Below are positions 41,456-52,840 of a stretch of DNA of 64,000 nucleotides, piece by piece. Source of the DNA: Protonemura montana. Taxonomy: Eukaryota; Arthropoda; Insecta; Plecoptera; Nemouridae. Below the pieces are notes generated by a model that was given only the letters and a program-made list of their open reading frames with translations, was not told where the DNA came from and ran no database searches. Each line of letters starts with the position of its first letter. Position 1 is the first letter of the stretch. Made by a program: the position numbers and the translations under genes. Location: assembly GCA_947568835.1 (NCBI GenBank), contig OX387611.1, forward strand, positions 8,684,001-8,748,000. Reading direction: 5' to 3'.

Positions 41456-44080
41456 TGTTTTCACAATGTTTCCATATTTACAACACATAACTTGTATGTT
41501 GTCCTTTACAGGGTTAAAAATATTGATTTCTTTAAGGATCTTTCTGACGAGTGGGGTAAATAATCGCAAAAAGCACCATGTTTGAATAGATTATAATCCT
41601 TTGGCTTACAATGATATCTGGAGCCAAGAGGTGATCGACAACTTGAGGATACGGAGGCTTGTAGAGTATTATTCATCTATGATGTCGATAGTCGCACTTG
41701 GTTATGAATATTTAAATTGACTTGGCCTAGAAAGTGAGAAAGTAACAATTAAAGATTTTGATCGTGAAATTGAATGCGGTTTGTAACCGTACCTTCCGGC
41801 AATGAACACGGTCGAGCCAGGAAATTTGGTTATTGCGTAGCGTGACTGAGGTCAAGATTATCTGAAAACTACGAAATTGCTCCTCACCGAATGTTAGAAT
41901 AATTATGTTAATTATATTTATCAATGTATCATTAAGGAGCTAATAAGAAGGTACAAATGTAGTCGATGAGTGGAGCGAAATCTATAACAATTTGCCTTAC
42001 CCCTGAAGAAAATCACCTGTTCGTTTTTTTTATTCATAATCTAGTAGCCGAAAGCCAGCTCTGATTTAAACGAAATGTGCAGAGAATTTTTTTGTGTTTT
42101 CAACTTGTGACAAAATTGGTTGAATAGTTTTGAAACTATTACAAATTTTAGGATTTTTTTCAGATTTTGTCTAACGGTTATGGCGTTGTACCTGCCGCCG
42201 AAAGCGTTTCATTTTTTGTATCACCAAACTTTGCAAAGATATCTTACGAAAAAAATTGTCACTGAACAGTAGTCAAAATCCCGCCAAACGTGCGAAAATA
42301 AAAATGCATTTCTGAAAAAAACGGCAGTCACAGGTTTTTTTAAATGAAATGTTTTAATGTTTAATGTTTAATGTTTCAAAATTTTTTAAACCAAATGTCC
42401 GTCAAACGATTGTCAGCAAAGAACACATCTCAGAATATAATTAGCATATTAAAGAAGATGGTAAATACGTTCTTCAGCCACCATGCTGTTGAAATTTAGT
42501 TACATAAAAGGGCAGAGGGATTTGGGAATAGGAAGGGAATGTATTCTTTGATGACTTAAACATAATTAAATGTAACCAAGATGTATTAACTGTGAAAGTG
42601 AAACATCTTAAGCATTGCGATCGACATTCGTCTAGTCGTCTTCGCAGCCGGAGGTGTCGCTAGTTTCCATTTCTTAACAGCCGCGAAATAGCGCCGCTCC
42701 CAGACTTCCAATTGACCACCTTGCGGAATTGAAATTAGTGGTCAAGAGGAGGAACTGACCTTACTGGATGCGGTTTGCGCATTCTGAAAGCAAAATTAAC
42801 GGCTAATTAAAATAAGGAATTAACTAAAGGATGCATTTAGCCATAGATTGCAGATCATCAAATTATTATTATTAAAATTCGAATAGAAGATCTTTGTTTA
42901 AGAGTCCTTGAGGCTAATAATGCCCCAGAATAGGGGGGAACATGGCAGTCTGCCAGTCTATTTTTTGTTAAAACATTGTCATTGTCTTCATTTATTGGAA
43001 ATTGTGATACGAATTAGTGATGCGAATCAAATGGGTGTGCAAAGTTAGAGTCAATTTAAAAAAAAATCAGGGACAAGAAACTAGCGTTTTTTCTCGCCCA
43101 TACGCATTAATCCTTGCCAATGAAAGGACACCAGGGGGGTTTTGTCTGAATGTTTTTTATTATGATGGCACAATAACTAAAAAAAAAAAAAAAAAAATCC
43201 CCCCTCTCCCCCCAACGTCGTACAATACCAACAAAACTTAAAATTCTACATATGAAGAAAAATTCCAAGGTACATAATGAATAGATAGCAATTTACAATT
43301 TTACACGTCACGACTGCCACACGAGAGACGATCTTTGATTTTTTTCAAGGATTGCCCCCTACCCCGTCTACTCATTATCCCATTAGTACAATGGTTGTGT
43401 CGGAAGGTTTGGGGGAACGGGGGAACCAGAAGTTAGCATCTTGGGTCATGCATGAATCGTAACTATGCGAATATCGGTATTTCTGGTAAGAGTTCGGTGT
43501 TTGTTTCTCTGCAACACAGAGAAGCCAAATGAATGAATTATGCTGTCTTGATGTCAATTGAGTTACTTTATTATTCGGTCTTATAATTATCTCAAATTTA
43601 TTTTAATTTCTTGTCGATGCATGTACCTTAAAAATATTAACATTTTACCTAATGGCGTTAGTTACAAATACAAAAAATGTCCAATTAGGTGTATAATTAA
43701 ATACAGCTTCTTGATAATTCTGTTTCTATTTACACGTCGTGTAATTACCGTGTATATAATCCAGCTCTGATTTTTTTAAAATTATATATCTCGCAAACTA
43801 TTACAACTTAAAGCTTGAAAGCTTCAATATTTCACCGGTAACAGTAACTTTGACAGAGAGATGGCACTGACCACTGCACACTGAATCAACCTTGCGATCT
43901 CGTTTGTCTGTGTCAACTGTCAGATCATGTGTAATAATAACGCTAATTACAAATTACTTGCAACAGTGAAACACACACTTATCACACAATCCAAGTGTTA
44001 ATATCATTATACATACAAAAAGTAATGGGTAGGTTATTACTATTAGTGACACCACTACGCTTCAAGACTAATTATTTTAT
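41456..44080. other. Intergenic, no recognised gene; one coding-like block
   Basis: Mostly AT-rich. Positions about 42620-42760 are GC-rich. On the minus strand they read as about 50 codons without a stop (for example QLEVWERRYFAAVKKWKLA) but lack a start and clear splice sites. An A-run at 43181-43197 (aaaaaaaaaaaaaaaaa) is followed by a C-rich piece. No other feature is supported. Confidence 0.35.
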
Positions 44081-44084
44081 GTGT

Positions 44085-44455
44085 TCTGTTTATCAACGCA
44101 CTGTTTTGACATCTGGCCATGTGGCACTGGTCTAATGGCGTCGGTGAATGAGTGGATGTAGCCTAAAAGGGAGGAGAGAAAACCCGGTGCCGGCACGTAG
44201 CCTACTCCTGTCGAAGAGCACCAAGGGGACCACCGGCTTAACGTCCCTTCCGAAGGACGGTACAACGCGAACAGCAGGATTCCTCCACAAATCCATGCTG
44301 TCGAGAGGTTGATAAGCAAGGCGAGTGAAGTTGCTGTACTAACTTTCATCCCTCCAACCTCTCTCCCGAACAGAACTGGTCATGAGTATGATGGTCACCC
44401 ATCCAATACCTGACTCAGCGCAGTGTTGCTTAACTTAGGTGATCCAACGATCAAG
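44085..44455 (-). mobile_element. 5S-derived SINE, near full length
   Basis: Minus-strand copy with tail (tatcaacgcactgttttgac), body (ccgaaggacggtacaacgcg) and head (ctcagcgcagtgttgcttaa, then aggtgatccaac). Confidence 0.88.
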
Positions 44456-44760
44456 GCTAATAAGCAAAGGCAAAGATCTTTATATTGTTTGCTAGCGTTG
44501 TTTGCTACTATCAAAAATGGAGGATGTCTCTATGTGGAAAAACCGTTTATCCGTGTGTTTAAAATGTCAGTTTGTTTCTTTCAAATTTATAGCTCAAATT
44601 TGACACAGTTATACGCACGATTGATTATAATTAATGCTTAATTCAACGATTGAAATACATCTATTGATATTTTGAGTAGTAACTTTTTAGATATCTGGAA
44701 TGTACCGTTCCTACGTGTTACCGGTTCGTTTACTCAACAGAAAGTTTAACATATGCGCTG
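44456..44760 (+). repeat. Degraded copy of the dispersed repeat at 26130 and 53905
   Basis: cgattgaaatacatctattg, gatattttgagtagtaact and a cgtgttaccggttcgtttac block are in the family order. The 5' half is barely alignable. Confidence 0.4.
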
Positions 44761-45224
44761 GCTCTCTGACTTGATCTGTAAACTCAAAGCTGAGAGTGTC
44801 ATTGACTTGGAAGTCATGTTGGTGTGGGTATTTTTGTGTGTGTGCACCTCTAGGAATAAACCTGGTATGTTTTTGTGGTTTTGTGAGAAATTATATACAA
44901 TTTTTCAAATTATCAGGGTAGCCGATCTCCAGAGTCGAACCTAGGACTACCTAAAAGCAAAGCAACGTAGGTAAAAAAATATCGCTTTTTTCTTTTTTGG
45001 TTTTCTTTATGTTTCAGGAACAATGTCATCCTAAAATGTTACTATGCTTCCCAGGCAGCACACTTCATCTGAATTGTATCTGATTCGTACATAGCAATAC
45101 ATGTTTAAGAATATATTTTAATTTAATACATAAAACAAAACAGATCAAATCAGATCAAAATCAGATCAAGAATTGAGTGCGGTTTAGTTCTACGGTTCTT
45201 TGGAAGTGACGCAAAACCTGCTTG

Positions 45225-45430
45225 TTTTGGCTCGGCCAGGCTGCTTGTAGGTACTCTTCGACAGAAGTAGACAACGTGCCGCCACCGGATTTTGCCTAAC
45301 TTTTCTTCTTGGCTGGTAAATCTTTACCGTCATCGATATCAAAAATCAATCACCGACGCCTTAAACCCAGTGCCAGTGAGCCCATTATCAAAAACACAAC
45401 GTCGTCGAGCGCCACAAATCAATCAAATTT
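45225..45430 (+). mobile_element. 5S-derived SINE, 3' part, degraded
   Basis: Plus-strand blocks ggtactcttcgacagaagta, cgtgccgccaccgga, tcaccgacgcct, cccagtgccag and an aatcaatc tail. Confidence 0.65.
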
Positions 45431-45832
45431 TAACCAAGCATATACTCGTGGAAATTTGTTTGTTTTAAATAAAGGTTAGAGCATAACAATTCTGAGAACT
45501 GAAAACTTTTGGCCAACCGTCGTATCTAGAAAATTATGAGCCGATATAAATAATTAGACTTATTAGACTTGTCGCCAACCATGATTAGCACTGTTATCAG
45601 TTCCTACGGCTGAAAAAAAACCTCAAATCGAATATTATGAATAGTAGAAACTCACACTATAGTGGCTCTAGCCATCGTCACCATCGGTTTGGTGGCCATG
45701 GAGTGAAAATTGGAGCAACTAAGTGGTGTTTGTGCTAGTCGCAGGCTTAAGCTACGAAAGTAGTAACTTTTTTGTGAATTTTAATTTTTTTGTGTTTTAT
45801 TTGCTGCGTTAGTGTGAAACTACATAGCCAAG
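45431..45832. other. Upstream region of the adhesion-GPCR-like gene
   Basis: Presumed 5'UTR and promoter. No TATA box is obvious. A pyrimidine-rich tract ending gctgcgttag at about 45812 could be a 3' splice site of a 5'UTR intron, but the evidence is thin. Confidence 0.3.
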
Positions 45833-48800
45833 ATGCATTTGTTAAAGGCGATTTTCTTTTGTTTGCTGCTTGCGCACCGCGCGATTGGCGATATGACAAC
45901 CACTGAAATTGCGTACGATTACTCGTCAGAAGACGATAACAGGTGCGATATCGAACTTTACAAGAATTTATCTAGAACGATCCAGGAGTCGGCATCTAGT
46001 AGGCTAGACAATCTTCGTCCAATTTACGACGCTCTAAGTAATCTCGCAGAGTTACCGGCACTTGAAGCCGCGATCGCCTTGAACTGCATTTACGACATTG
46101 TGACAAATGTAACAACAAGATTGTCATTGGTGAGTGAAGAGGAGGAAAACAGTACGTCTGAGTTCTTGCAAAAGACGGCAGGAATCATAGGCCACGTATA
46201 CACCAACAACACGTTCGAGGATGAAGATTTAAACGTCCTCCACCTCGGCTTAGTCAAGATGCTTACCGAAAACGAATTGTATCTGCAGATGTTCCCTTGG
46301 GCCTCAGTGGGATTAGTAAATTGCTTAGGGAGTTTAGTGTACGAAGACAGAGATATCCGTGTGGGACAAAGCTGTTTAGTCACGAATGAAACGCTTATTG
46401 CGCTTGTCGTATTTCCGGGCGATTCAAGTCCTCTTCGACCTCCAACAATCACAGGGGTCCACGTTGTCAGTTTTCAAATCGTTCACCTTATTCTGGATCG
46501 TAAATCAAGCGACTATAACCAATCTTGTCCCAATAACGACTTTTTCCGTATGTTTGTCATGGTGAAGATTTCAAATAAAATTACTCGATTTGTGCGCTAT
46601 GGATGTGCGCAGTGGAGCCCCGTGGAAAGAGATTGGTCGACCGAATACTGTATTGCCATGAAAGAATTCGAAGAAGACAAGAGAGGACGTTGCAATTGCG
46701 ATACGACGTTAAACGGTGAAACGACGGAGTACATTGTCTACGAGTATGTAGAAGACGTCGAAGAGTTTATTGAATTTAAAAACCTGAAACTTGGAGTGAC
46801 AAACTCTTCTGATGTTTCTGAAATGAACAGTTATCTCAGTAGGCTGAACGAGATCAGGTCATCAAACTCGCCGCAAAGCATAGATTCATTGGTAAGCGAC
46901 GTACTATTTAAGGCTCTTCAGTTTGACATTAGCTTGCTGGTAAACAACTGCAGCACGACAGTTCTTAATGATATCGGTGGCATAATGGAAGCCGTGAAAC
47001 CTAATGGTGCCGTCGGCCGTGGTAACCAGTTGCTCAAAAGCTTTCTGTGTGACGTGAACGAGTACAAGGGTGATCCTCTTATTGCTTTTGCCTTCTACAA
47101 CTCGACGACTTACGCCCTTGATATGGAATACTTCAGATCCAAGGAGCAGGTAGATTTTAACCGGTTGTTTTTCGGAAAAATGGAGTATTCGCTCTTGTTT
47201 TCTGAATCTGTTATCCTACAAAACATCCGTTATGGATATATTCTCTACCCGCTTAACAAATTCTTTAAGTCCATCACTGTTATTGATCGCACTAAAGTGA
47301 TCGCCAGCCGAGTTCTGGAAGTTTTTCTGACTCCCAACGTTAGCTCTTCGGAAAAACAGGACCAGTTGGTTCACATGTTTTTTAATCCCGACCCCCAGGC
47401 TGTATTCGAATACGGCTGCGCATACTGGAGCGAGGTCATTGGCCAATGGACTACCGACGGTTGCTACCAAAACCCAGACCTCTACCGAGAAGTCTGCACA
47501 TGCAACATGAGCGCCCATTTCCAAGAGTCTCAGACTCGCGGCGTTTTTGTCAGTATCAAGTTTGTCCAGCCGACTGACGTTATAAAAAACTCTCAACAAA
47601 GTCTAAAGGTTGACTTTGATTATCTGATTGTGTCGTACACTTTATTCAATCTGCGGAACATTGACAGGTTTTATCAGGGAGAAGAGAGCGGACTTATTGC
47701 GTTAAAGTTTTTAAACAATTATTACCGTAATTGTTACACTTTGGGGGCACGGTTAGACTCGCCGACGCAGATTGAGCTTGTGCAAAAGGCAAGTCGGGCG
47801 CTTTCCGGAGGCGAGAACTTTGAAAAACTGAAAGAAAAAATGCATAGCAATATACAGGATGATCGCTGTCTGTGGTTTCGCGCTTTTGTAGGATCGATAG
47901 ACACAGGACACTCTCCCGTTACCAATGACACTATCACATGCACCGGCGACTTAAAGTTGTTAAGAAACTTGAATGACAATGTGTCACTCACACTAAATAT
48001 AGCCCAATCTTTAAAACAGAACAACATTAAATACACTGTTCTATTGTATCCCGTCAATTTCAACATTCGGTCATTACCGTCAATAGGGCAAAAAATCATT
48101 AGAAGCTATGCGTTCGACGTTATTTTGGAACCGAGTAACATTGGTGACAGCACAGTCGAACAATATGTTGAAGTCGCGATCAACCAGACTGATTTTGACG
48201 TTTTAATGGGATGTTCTTACTGGAGAGAAGACCTTGAAGCCTGGACTCAAGACGGTTGCCGGATAGTCCAAGTTGGCAGCACCAAAAAATGCTATTTTAG
48301 CATCTCGTCCAACATGAACTATTCGCGATCATACGGCCAGTATATTGCGTACCATTCTATAAGAGACATTTTTGACAAAACACTTTACGACGAACTTATC
48401 CTGAAACCGATTGACATAGGCTCTGATCAAGACTTTAACACCAGCAGGGACCTGATCCACAGTTTGAAAAAAATTCCTTTCGAAGACAGCTCGGTCTTTA
48501 GCATGTTACATATCTACTTGCGTTTACTAGGTTTGGGTAAGTCAATCTTGATACTGCGGCAGGACGAGGTCAGATACATCTTACAAGATATGACATTTTT
48601 AATAAGCCACTATCATCTCAGTGATAGAATCCCTCTTACATTACAACTCAGCATTCAGGGCACACAGGACCTAAACTTGAAAAGCAACCTCGTCGCCACA
48701 GATCTCTTTTCAAATGCTGTGCTCTATGCAACGGATGCCAGTAACTCATCCAAAACAGCTGACTTGTCTGTCGTCGTTCTGGGATTTTACATGAACTTGG

Positions 48801-50479
48801 ATAAAGGAAAATCCATGCATGGATTTTACCTTGTTGGTGAATTAACCGAGCAGCTCTTCTTGATGAGTAACTCTTTCTCTGACGCTGCTCTTTTGCCGAG
48901 CACTAGTCTGTCTTGTTTTGTAACACCTACCGTATTAATTCGCCGACGCTTGGTGATCGTTATTTACCCCATTAACACGTCCCCCTATCCTCTCACTATG
49001 ACAACACAAGCAATCTTTAACACCCGCCAGCTAGACGTTTTTATCGCTAACGACGAAAGATGGGAGGACAACTCGCATGTTTATTATTCGATCACCTCTC
49101 ACTTCAGACCGTCAATCGAGGCCAATGACTATGTCAACATTTCGTGCGCTTCCTGGGATGACACTGAAACGCGATGGAGATTCGATATATGTACCCTTGC
49201 AAGCACAAACTCGACGTCAAACATCACTTTTATTGCCTGCGTTTGCAATCTGACCGATCGCCTTGTCACTCGAATCATGTTGTACGAGTACACAGACTTG
49301 GAAAACTTTTCTTTCATCGCGACGTTCGAAGGTACAACCATCGTGTTCCTGATTGTCGCTCTCCTCTCAGCGCTTGGTCTCTGCGTGTTGGCTCTGACAG
49401 CGTTCTTATTCCCAAAATGGCGCGAAAAGCTCGGCAACAAAATAATGATAAATCTGACAGCGGCAACCTCGTTCTACCTCACCATGTCGATTTACCGTGA
49501 GACGCACCATATCTACGCAGCGACAAACTACAGCAACTTAGGCATCATCGTGTTCACTGCTTTCGTGCACTACTCGAGACTGGCCCACTACTGCTGGGGG
49601 TTGGTCATGTCCGTACTACAGTACAAGCGTTTTTCCGGCGTGGTCGGCGCCTCAACTATTTCGCATCTCCTTCTCAAAGTTAGTCTATTTGCTTGGGGAG
49701 CTCCGTTACTTCCACTAGCAATTCTACTTTCTTGGGACACAAAGGTTCACTTTTGCAGTCCGGACAAGCTCACGCACTACGTTCTCTATTTGGTGCCTGT
49801 GGTCGTGATTACCATGCTTAACATTGGGCTACTTGTGGCAATTGTGATTACTACCACCAATTGCTTTGGCTTGTGGAACGATGACGAACTTCAAAGGCAT
49901 GGTGTCGACAACAAGGAGGTGATGCTGCGTCGAATTAAACAGACCGTGCTGATGTTCGTCATCTTTGGTATCCCGGCCGTGTTCGAGATGCTGAACGACT
50001 TCGGGGATCATATCATTGCTCTGGAGTACATCAACAAGATCCTGGACCCAATCCAAGGGTTCGTCATGTTCCTGTTCTTCGTTGTGATTGACGACAAGAC
50101 TAAGGGCTACTGGTACACTTGGTATTACGGCGAGCAGGCAGTGGTTCCTCCGATAAAGTTCCAGATTCAAAGAGCTAAAGCAATACGTCGTGTGGTAAGA
50201 CCAGCAGTGGAGGAACTTCCGTTAGAAGAAGCAAAGCTGGAGGAATTTGATTTGGATGAAATGAAAATCAAAGAATTCGAGGTTAAAGAAATAAAAACTG
50301 AAGAAATCGAGTTGGAAGAAATTAAAACCAAAGAAATCGAGGTTCAAGAAACTAAAACTGAAGACATCGAGTTGGAAGAATTCAAAACGAAGGTAAATAA
50401 CACAGAAGATAAAAATGCGGATGTAATAATTCACTCAAAATCAAGTTCTGTCGAAATAATCGATAAGAAACCAATTTAG
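45833..50479 (+). CDS. Adhesion-GPCR-like receptor with four tandem GPS-like modules
   Basis: One open frame of 1548 residues, no intron. A signal peptide (MHLLKAIFFCLLLAHRAIG) opens a long extracellular part. Cys-x-x-Trp ... Trp ... Cys ... Cys-x-Cys patterns typical of GPS motifs start at about residues 258 (CAQWSPVERDWSTEYC), 529 (CAYWSEVIGQWTTDGC), 794 (CSYWREDLEAWTQDGC) and 1105 (CASWDDTETRWRFDIC), spaced 265-311 residues. Repeats of a preceding strand pattern (YILYPLNK, LLYPVNF, VIYPINT) support repeated GAIN-like modules. About residues 1165-1420 form seven membrane helices with adhesion/secretin (class B) character (loop LWNDDELQRH, helix FVIFGIPAVFEML). The cytoplasmic tail has two acidic/basic 20-residue repeats (IELEEIKT, IELEEFKT). 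The last module reads CVCNLT where cleavable receptors have CNHLT. Ligand and signalling are unknown. Confidence 0.85.
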   Translation: MHLLKAIFFCLLLAHRAIGDMTTTEIAYDYSSEDDNRCDIELYKNLSRTIQESASSRLDNLRPIYDALSNLAELPALEAAIALNCIYDIVTNVTTRLSLVSEEEENSTSEFLQKTAGIIGHVYTNNTFEDEDLNVLHLGLVKMLTENELYLQMFPWASVGLVNCLGSLVYEDRDIRVGQSCLVTNETLIALVVFPGDSSPLRPPTITGVHVVSFQIVHLILDRKSSDYNQSCPNNDFFRMFVMVKISNKITRFVRYGCAQWSPVERDWSTEYCIAMKEFEEDKRGRCNCDTTLNGETTEYIVYEYVEDVEEFIEFKNLKLGVTNSSDVSEMNSYLSRLNEIRSSNSPQSIDSLVSDVLFKALQFDISLLVNNCSTTVLNDIGGIMEAVKPNGAVGRGNQLLKSFLCDVNEYKGDPLIAFAFYNSTTYALDMEYFRSKEQVDFNRLFFGKMEYSLLFSESVILQNIRYGYILYPLNKFFKSITVIDRTKVIASRVLEVFLTPNVSSSEKQDQLVHMFFNPDPQAVFEYGCAYWSEVIGQWTTDGCYQNPDLYREVCTCNMSAHFQESQTRGVFVSIKFVQPTDVIKNSQQSLKVDFDYLIVSYTLFNLRNIDRFYQGEESGLIALKFLNNYYRNCYTLGARLDSPTQIELVQKASRALSGGENFEKLKEKMHSNIQDDRCLWFRAFVGSIDTGHSPVTNDTITCTGDLKLLRNLNDNVSLTLNIAQSLKQNNIKYTVLLYPVNFNIRSLPSIGQKIIRSYAFDVILEPSNIGDSTVEQYVEVAINQTDFDVLMGCSYWREDLEAWTQDGCRIVQVGSTKKCYFSISSNMNYSRSYGQYIAYHSIRDIFDKTLYDELILKPIDIGSDQDFNTSRDLIHSLKKIPFEDSSVFSMLHIYLRLLGLGKSILILRQDEVRYILQDMTFLISHYHLSDRIPLTLQLSIQGTQDLNLKSNLVATDLFSNAVLYATDASNSSKTADLSVVVLGFYMNLDKGKSMHGFYLVGELTEQLFLMSNSFSDAALLPSTSLSCFVTPTVLIRRRLVIVIYPINTSPYPLTMTTQAIFNTRQLDVFIANDERWEDNSHVYYSITSHFRPSIEANDYVNISCASWDDTETRWRFDICTLASTNSTSNITFIACVCNLTDRLVTRIMLYEYTDLENFSFIATFEGTTIVFLIVALLSALGLCVLALTAFLFPKWREKLGNKIMINLTAATSFYLTMSIYRETHHIYAATNYSNLGIIVFTAFVHYSRLAHYCWGLVMSVLQYKRFSGVVGASTISHLLLKVSLFAWGAPLLPLAILLSWDTKVHFCSPDKLTHYVLYLVPVVVITMLNIGLLVAIVITTTNCFGLWNDDELQRHGVDNKEVMLRRIKQTVLMFVIFGIPAVFEMLNDFGDHIIALEYINKILDPIQGFVMFLFFVVIDDKTKGYWYTWYYGEQAVVPPIKFQIQRAKAIRRVVRPAVEELPLEEAKLEEFDLDEMKIKEFEVKEIKTEEIELEEIKTKEIEVQETKTEDIELEEFKTKVNNTEDKNADVIIHSKSSSVEIIDKKPI

Positions 50480-51870
50480 TTTGTTTTAGATGCTGAAAAA
50501 TCTTTATTTAATGCTTGAAAAGCTTGCAAAAAAAAAAAAAAAAGTTGTAAGTGATTTACATTAAAATCTGAAATAACATTTTTGATTGGACTGTAGTTGG
50601 TTTCTCTAGTGCTAAAACTAAAGTTGAAAAAGAAGTGTCGTTTTTTATCCAATTTCCCACCAATTTAATTTGAAATCTGCATTCTTTTGTACCATCATGG
50701 TCGTCTTGACATCGCACTTATTTTAAAGCTATTTTTGAGTCATCCGTGTGTTGAAAAATGTCCAAAGCTTGTAAAAAAAATGTTTATGCTTTTTTGCAAT
50801 GATTTTTCGTATTTATTTCCCGGAAAAAGTTTTTTCTTTTGTTTGGTGTCCTTGTTATTCACTTTCTGTAAAACAACTTAAAATGTGTTTTACATTTACT
50901 TGTGTTTTTTGTGTGAGCTTGTGTTAGCCAATATTATCCTGTGTTTTCTTGTATTAATATATTGTGGTATCGTGTGTTACATGATAGTGTGGCATGCAGT
51001 TCGCTTTTGTTGGATAGTTTTCCGTGTTTTGTGTTCTTTACTAGCAGACTTTTAGCCGGGGTGATCAACAATCACTGCTGTTTTTTAAGTGTCACGAAAC
51101 GTACTTAACATACCGTTAAAAAACTAAAGTACGTCTTTGGATTGGCGTTTGCAAACCAAATGTCAAATTATCGCACTGTTAGGTTCGTAGCGGATCACTG
51201 AAAGACCGGCCCAAAATGTTGGTGAAGATTTCTTAACTTCTTAAAATGACGCATATACTTGCTCGGGAGAAAAGATGGGTCTTTCGATTTACAAAATCTG
51301 ATTTAATTTTCAAACGCTTGCAATTCATGGGGTATTTTATTATTGGGTACACTGTCGACTGAAACTTGTAAATAATCAATTACCTGTTGCAGTCTCCCAT
51401 TGCGTGTTACGTCTTAATTTAAGTTTACGTTTGTTAAAAGTATTTTTTTCAATCGTTTATGTGTCAATGTTAAATTTTAACAATTTTAAATGTTTGATGT
51501 TTTTATGTTTTATGTGCTGTTCTGTTTGTAATGTCTCTGTATTGGCATCACTTATTATAGCACACTTGTAAACTTGCCTCCGTTTTTGATCAATACACAA
51601 TAATAATAAAAATAAATGTCTTTCTATTCATGAGCTGTTTTACATTGTGCTAGTACCTAATTTTAGTGTGTGTTGCTGGTTAGTTTGCCTTGCAGAAATA
51701 TTAACATTACCTCTAAGGGATATGACTTTACAAATAAACCTCAATAAATTTACTAATAATGGAGCCGATTTCTTTGGCGTATTTTACATTTTCTTTTGAA
51801 ACGCCACGTCAGTACCTAAACTAGTAAACGCATGTCAAACAGGACATAAATCTAGTAACACAGGGGGTTA
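50480..51870. other. 3' flank of the receptor gene and intergenic, no gene
   Basis: A run of 17 A residues lies at about 50528-50544, roughly 50 bases after the stop codon. An ATTAAA at 50560 could serve as a polyadenylation signal. The 51060-51220 segment loosely resembles 53290-53410 (taccgttaaaaa, tttggattggcg, gcttggcgg) and may be a small dispersed repeat. Nothing coding. Confidence 0.4.
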
Positions 51871-51874
51871 GACA

Positions 51875-52030
51875 TTATGATGGTTTTTAGACTCATGTCT
51901 ACTTGATTTATCCTTAGCACAAGTTTTGAGAAAAACTATTTGAACTGGGTTTTGAATGCTAAGTAAAGGGCTACTAAATTTCCCGACGTTTCGCAGCATA
52001 TACTAGTTACTTCTTCAGAGGTTTGAGCAG
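51875..52030. mobile_element. Hairpin repeat family, half copy
   Basis: gatggtttttagactcatgt, then acttgatttatccttagcac, ctgggttttgaatgctaagt and atttcccgacgtttcgcagc, with a cttcttcagaggtt end. Only one half of the hairpin is present. Confidence 0.75.
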
Positions 52031-52114
52031 TCCTGACAATTTTCCGATAACAAAAGAACCACATAAAATTGTAAAAATTACCTAGTTCAAGCATCCTAAA
52101 TGCATCTAAACAAA

Positions 52115-52840
52115 AAATTTTCTGGTGAAATATTGATAATTATGTTTGAAATTTCCTGCCTAGGAAAATTAGAGCCATGTCTAACAGCTCGATTTTTATT
52201 TGATTCAAAACTTGCCTTTTACTCACCCGCAGCATCTCGGTAATACTCTTCATGCATGCCTATGAAAGTTCTTGAAGAAATTGAGCACAAACGCTGTTAT
52301 TTACGTTCGTTAAACGCGAAATAGAAATAATTTTGCAAAAAGTTTGACAGATGCATTCATTTGTTTGGTTTTTTGACCACTGCAGGGTGAACGAATTCTT
52401 AAACGTGCGGCAGTGCATTCAGGATATTCAAACGTCAATGTCAATGTCAACGTCAATGTCAAATTTTTTTCAAAATCTCTAGAACTGAAGGGAAATAAAT
52501 GACAGAACTGAAATATTGTTGGTGTCTTGGCTAGCAAGATTGGCTAGCCCAGATTGTAAAAGGTATTTCACAAGTTTCACTCTCTAGGAAATATTTCAAG
52601 AAATCATGCACAAATATCTTTTGACAGCCAACGTAGTTTGTTTTCGAAATTTTCATCGTGGTCACTTTGGAATTCACAGAGTGTCCACAATGCAGTGACC
52701 CCAAGTGACATAAGCGGCAAATTTCAAATTCAATTAATGGGGGTGCTTTTGGTTGTGGTCCCATTAGAGGCTTTACATTTGAAACCAAAATGCCCACTTT
52801 CTCAAAATATAAAGCGGCCGTAGGCAGCGGGTTCTGCTAG
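52115..52840 (+). repeat. 0.93-kb repeat, copy C (5'-shortened)
   Basis: Starts inside the repeat (tggtgaaatattgataatta) and ends at the same gcagcgggttctgctag as copies A and B. Confidence 0.9.

Noticed and set aside
46090-50434. Antisense open frames of 70-127 codons within the receptor gene
   Set aside because: They are shadow frames of the 1548-codon gene on the other strand, without independent features.
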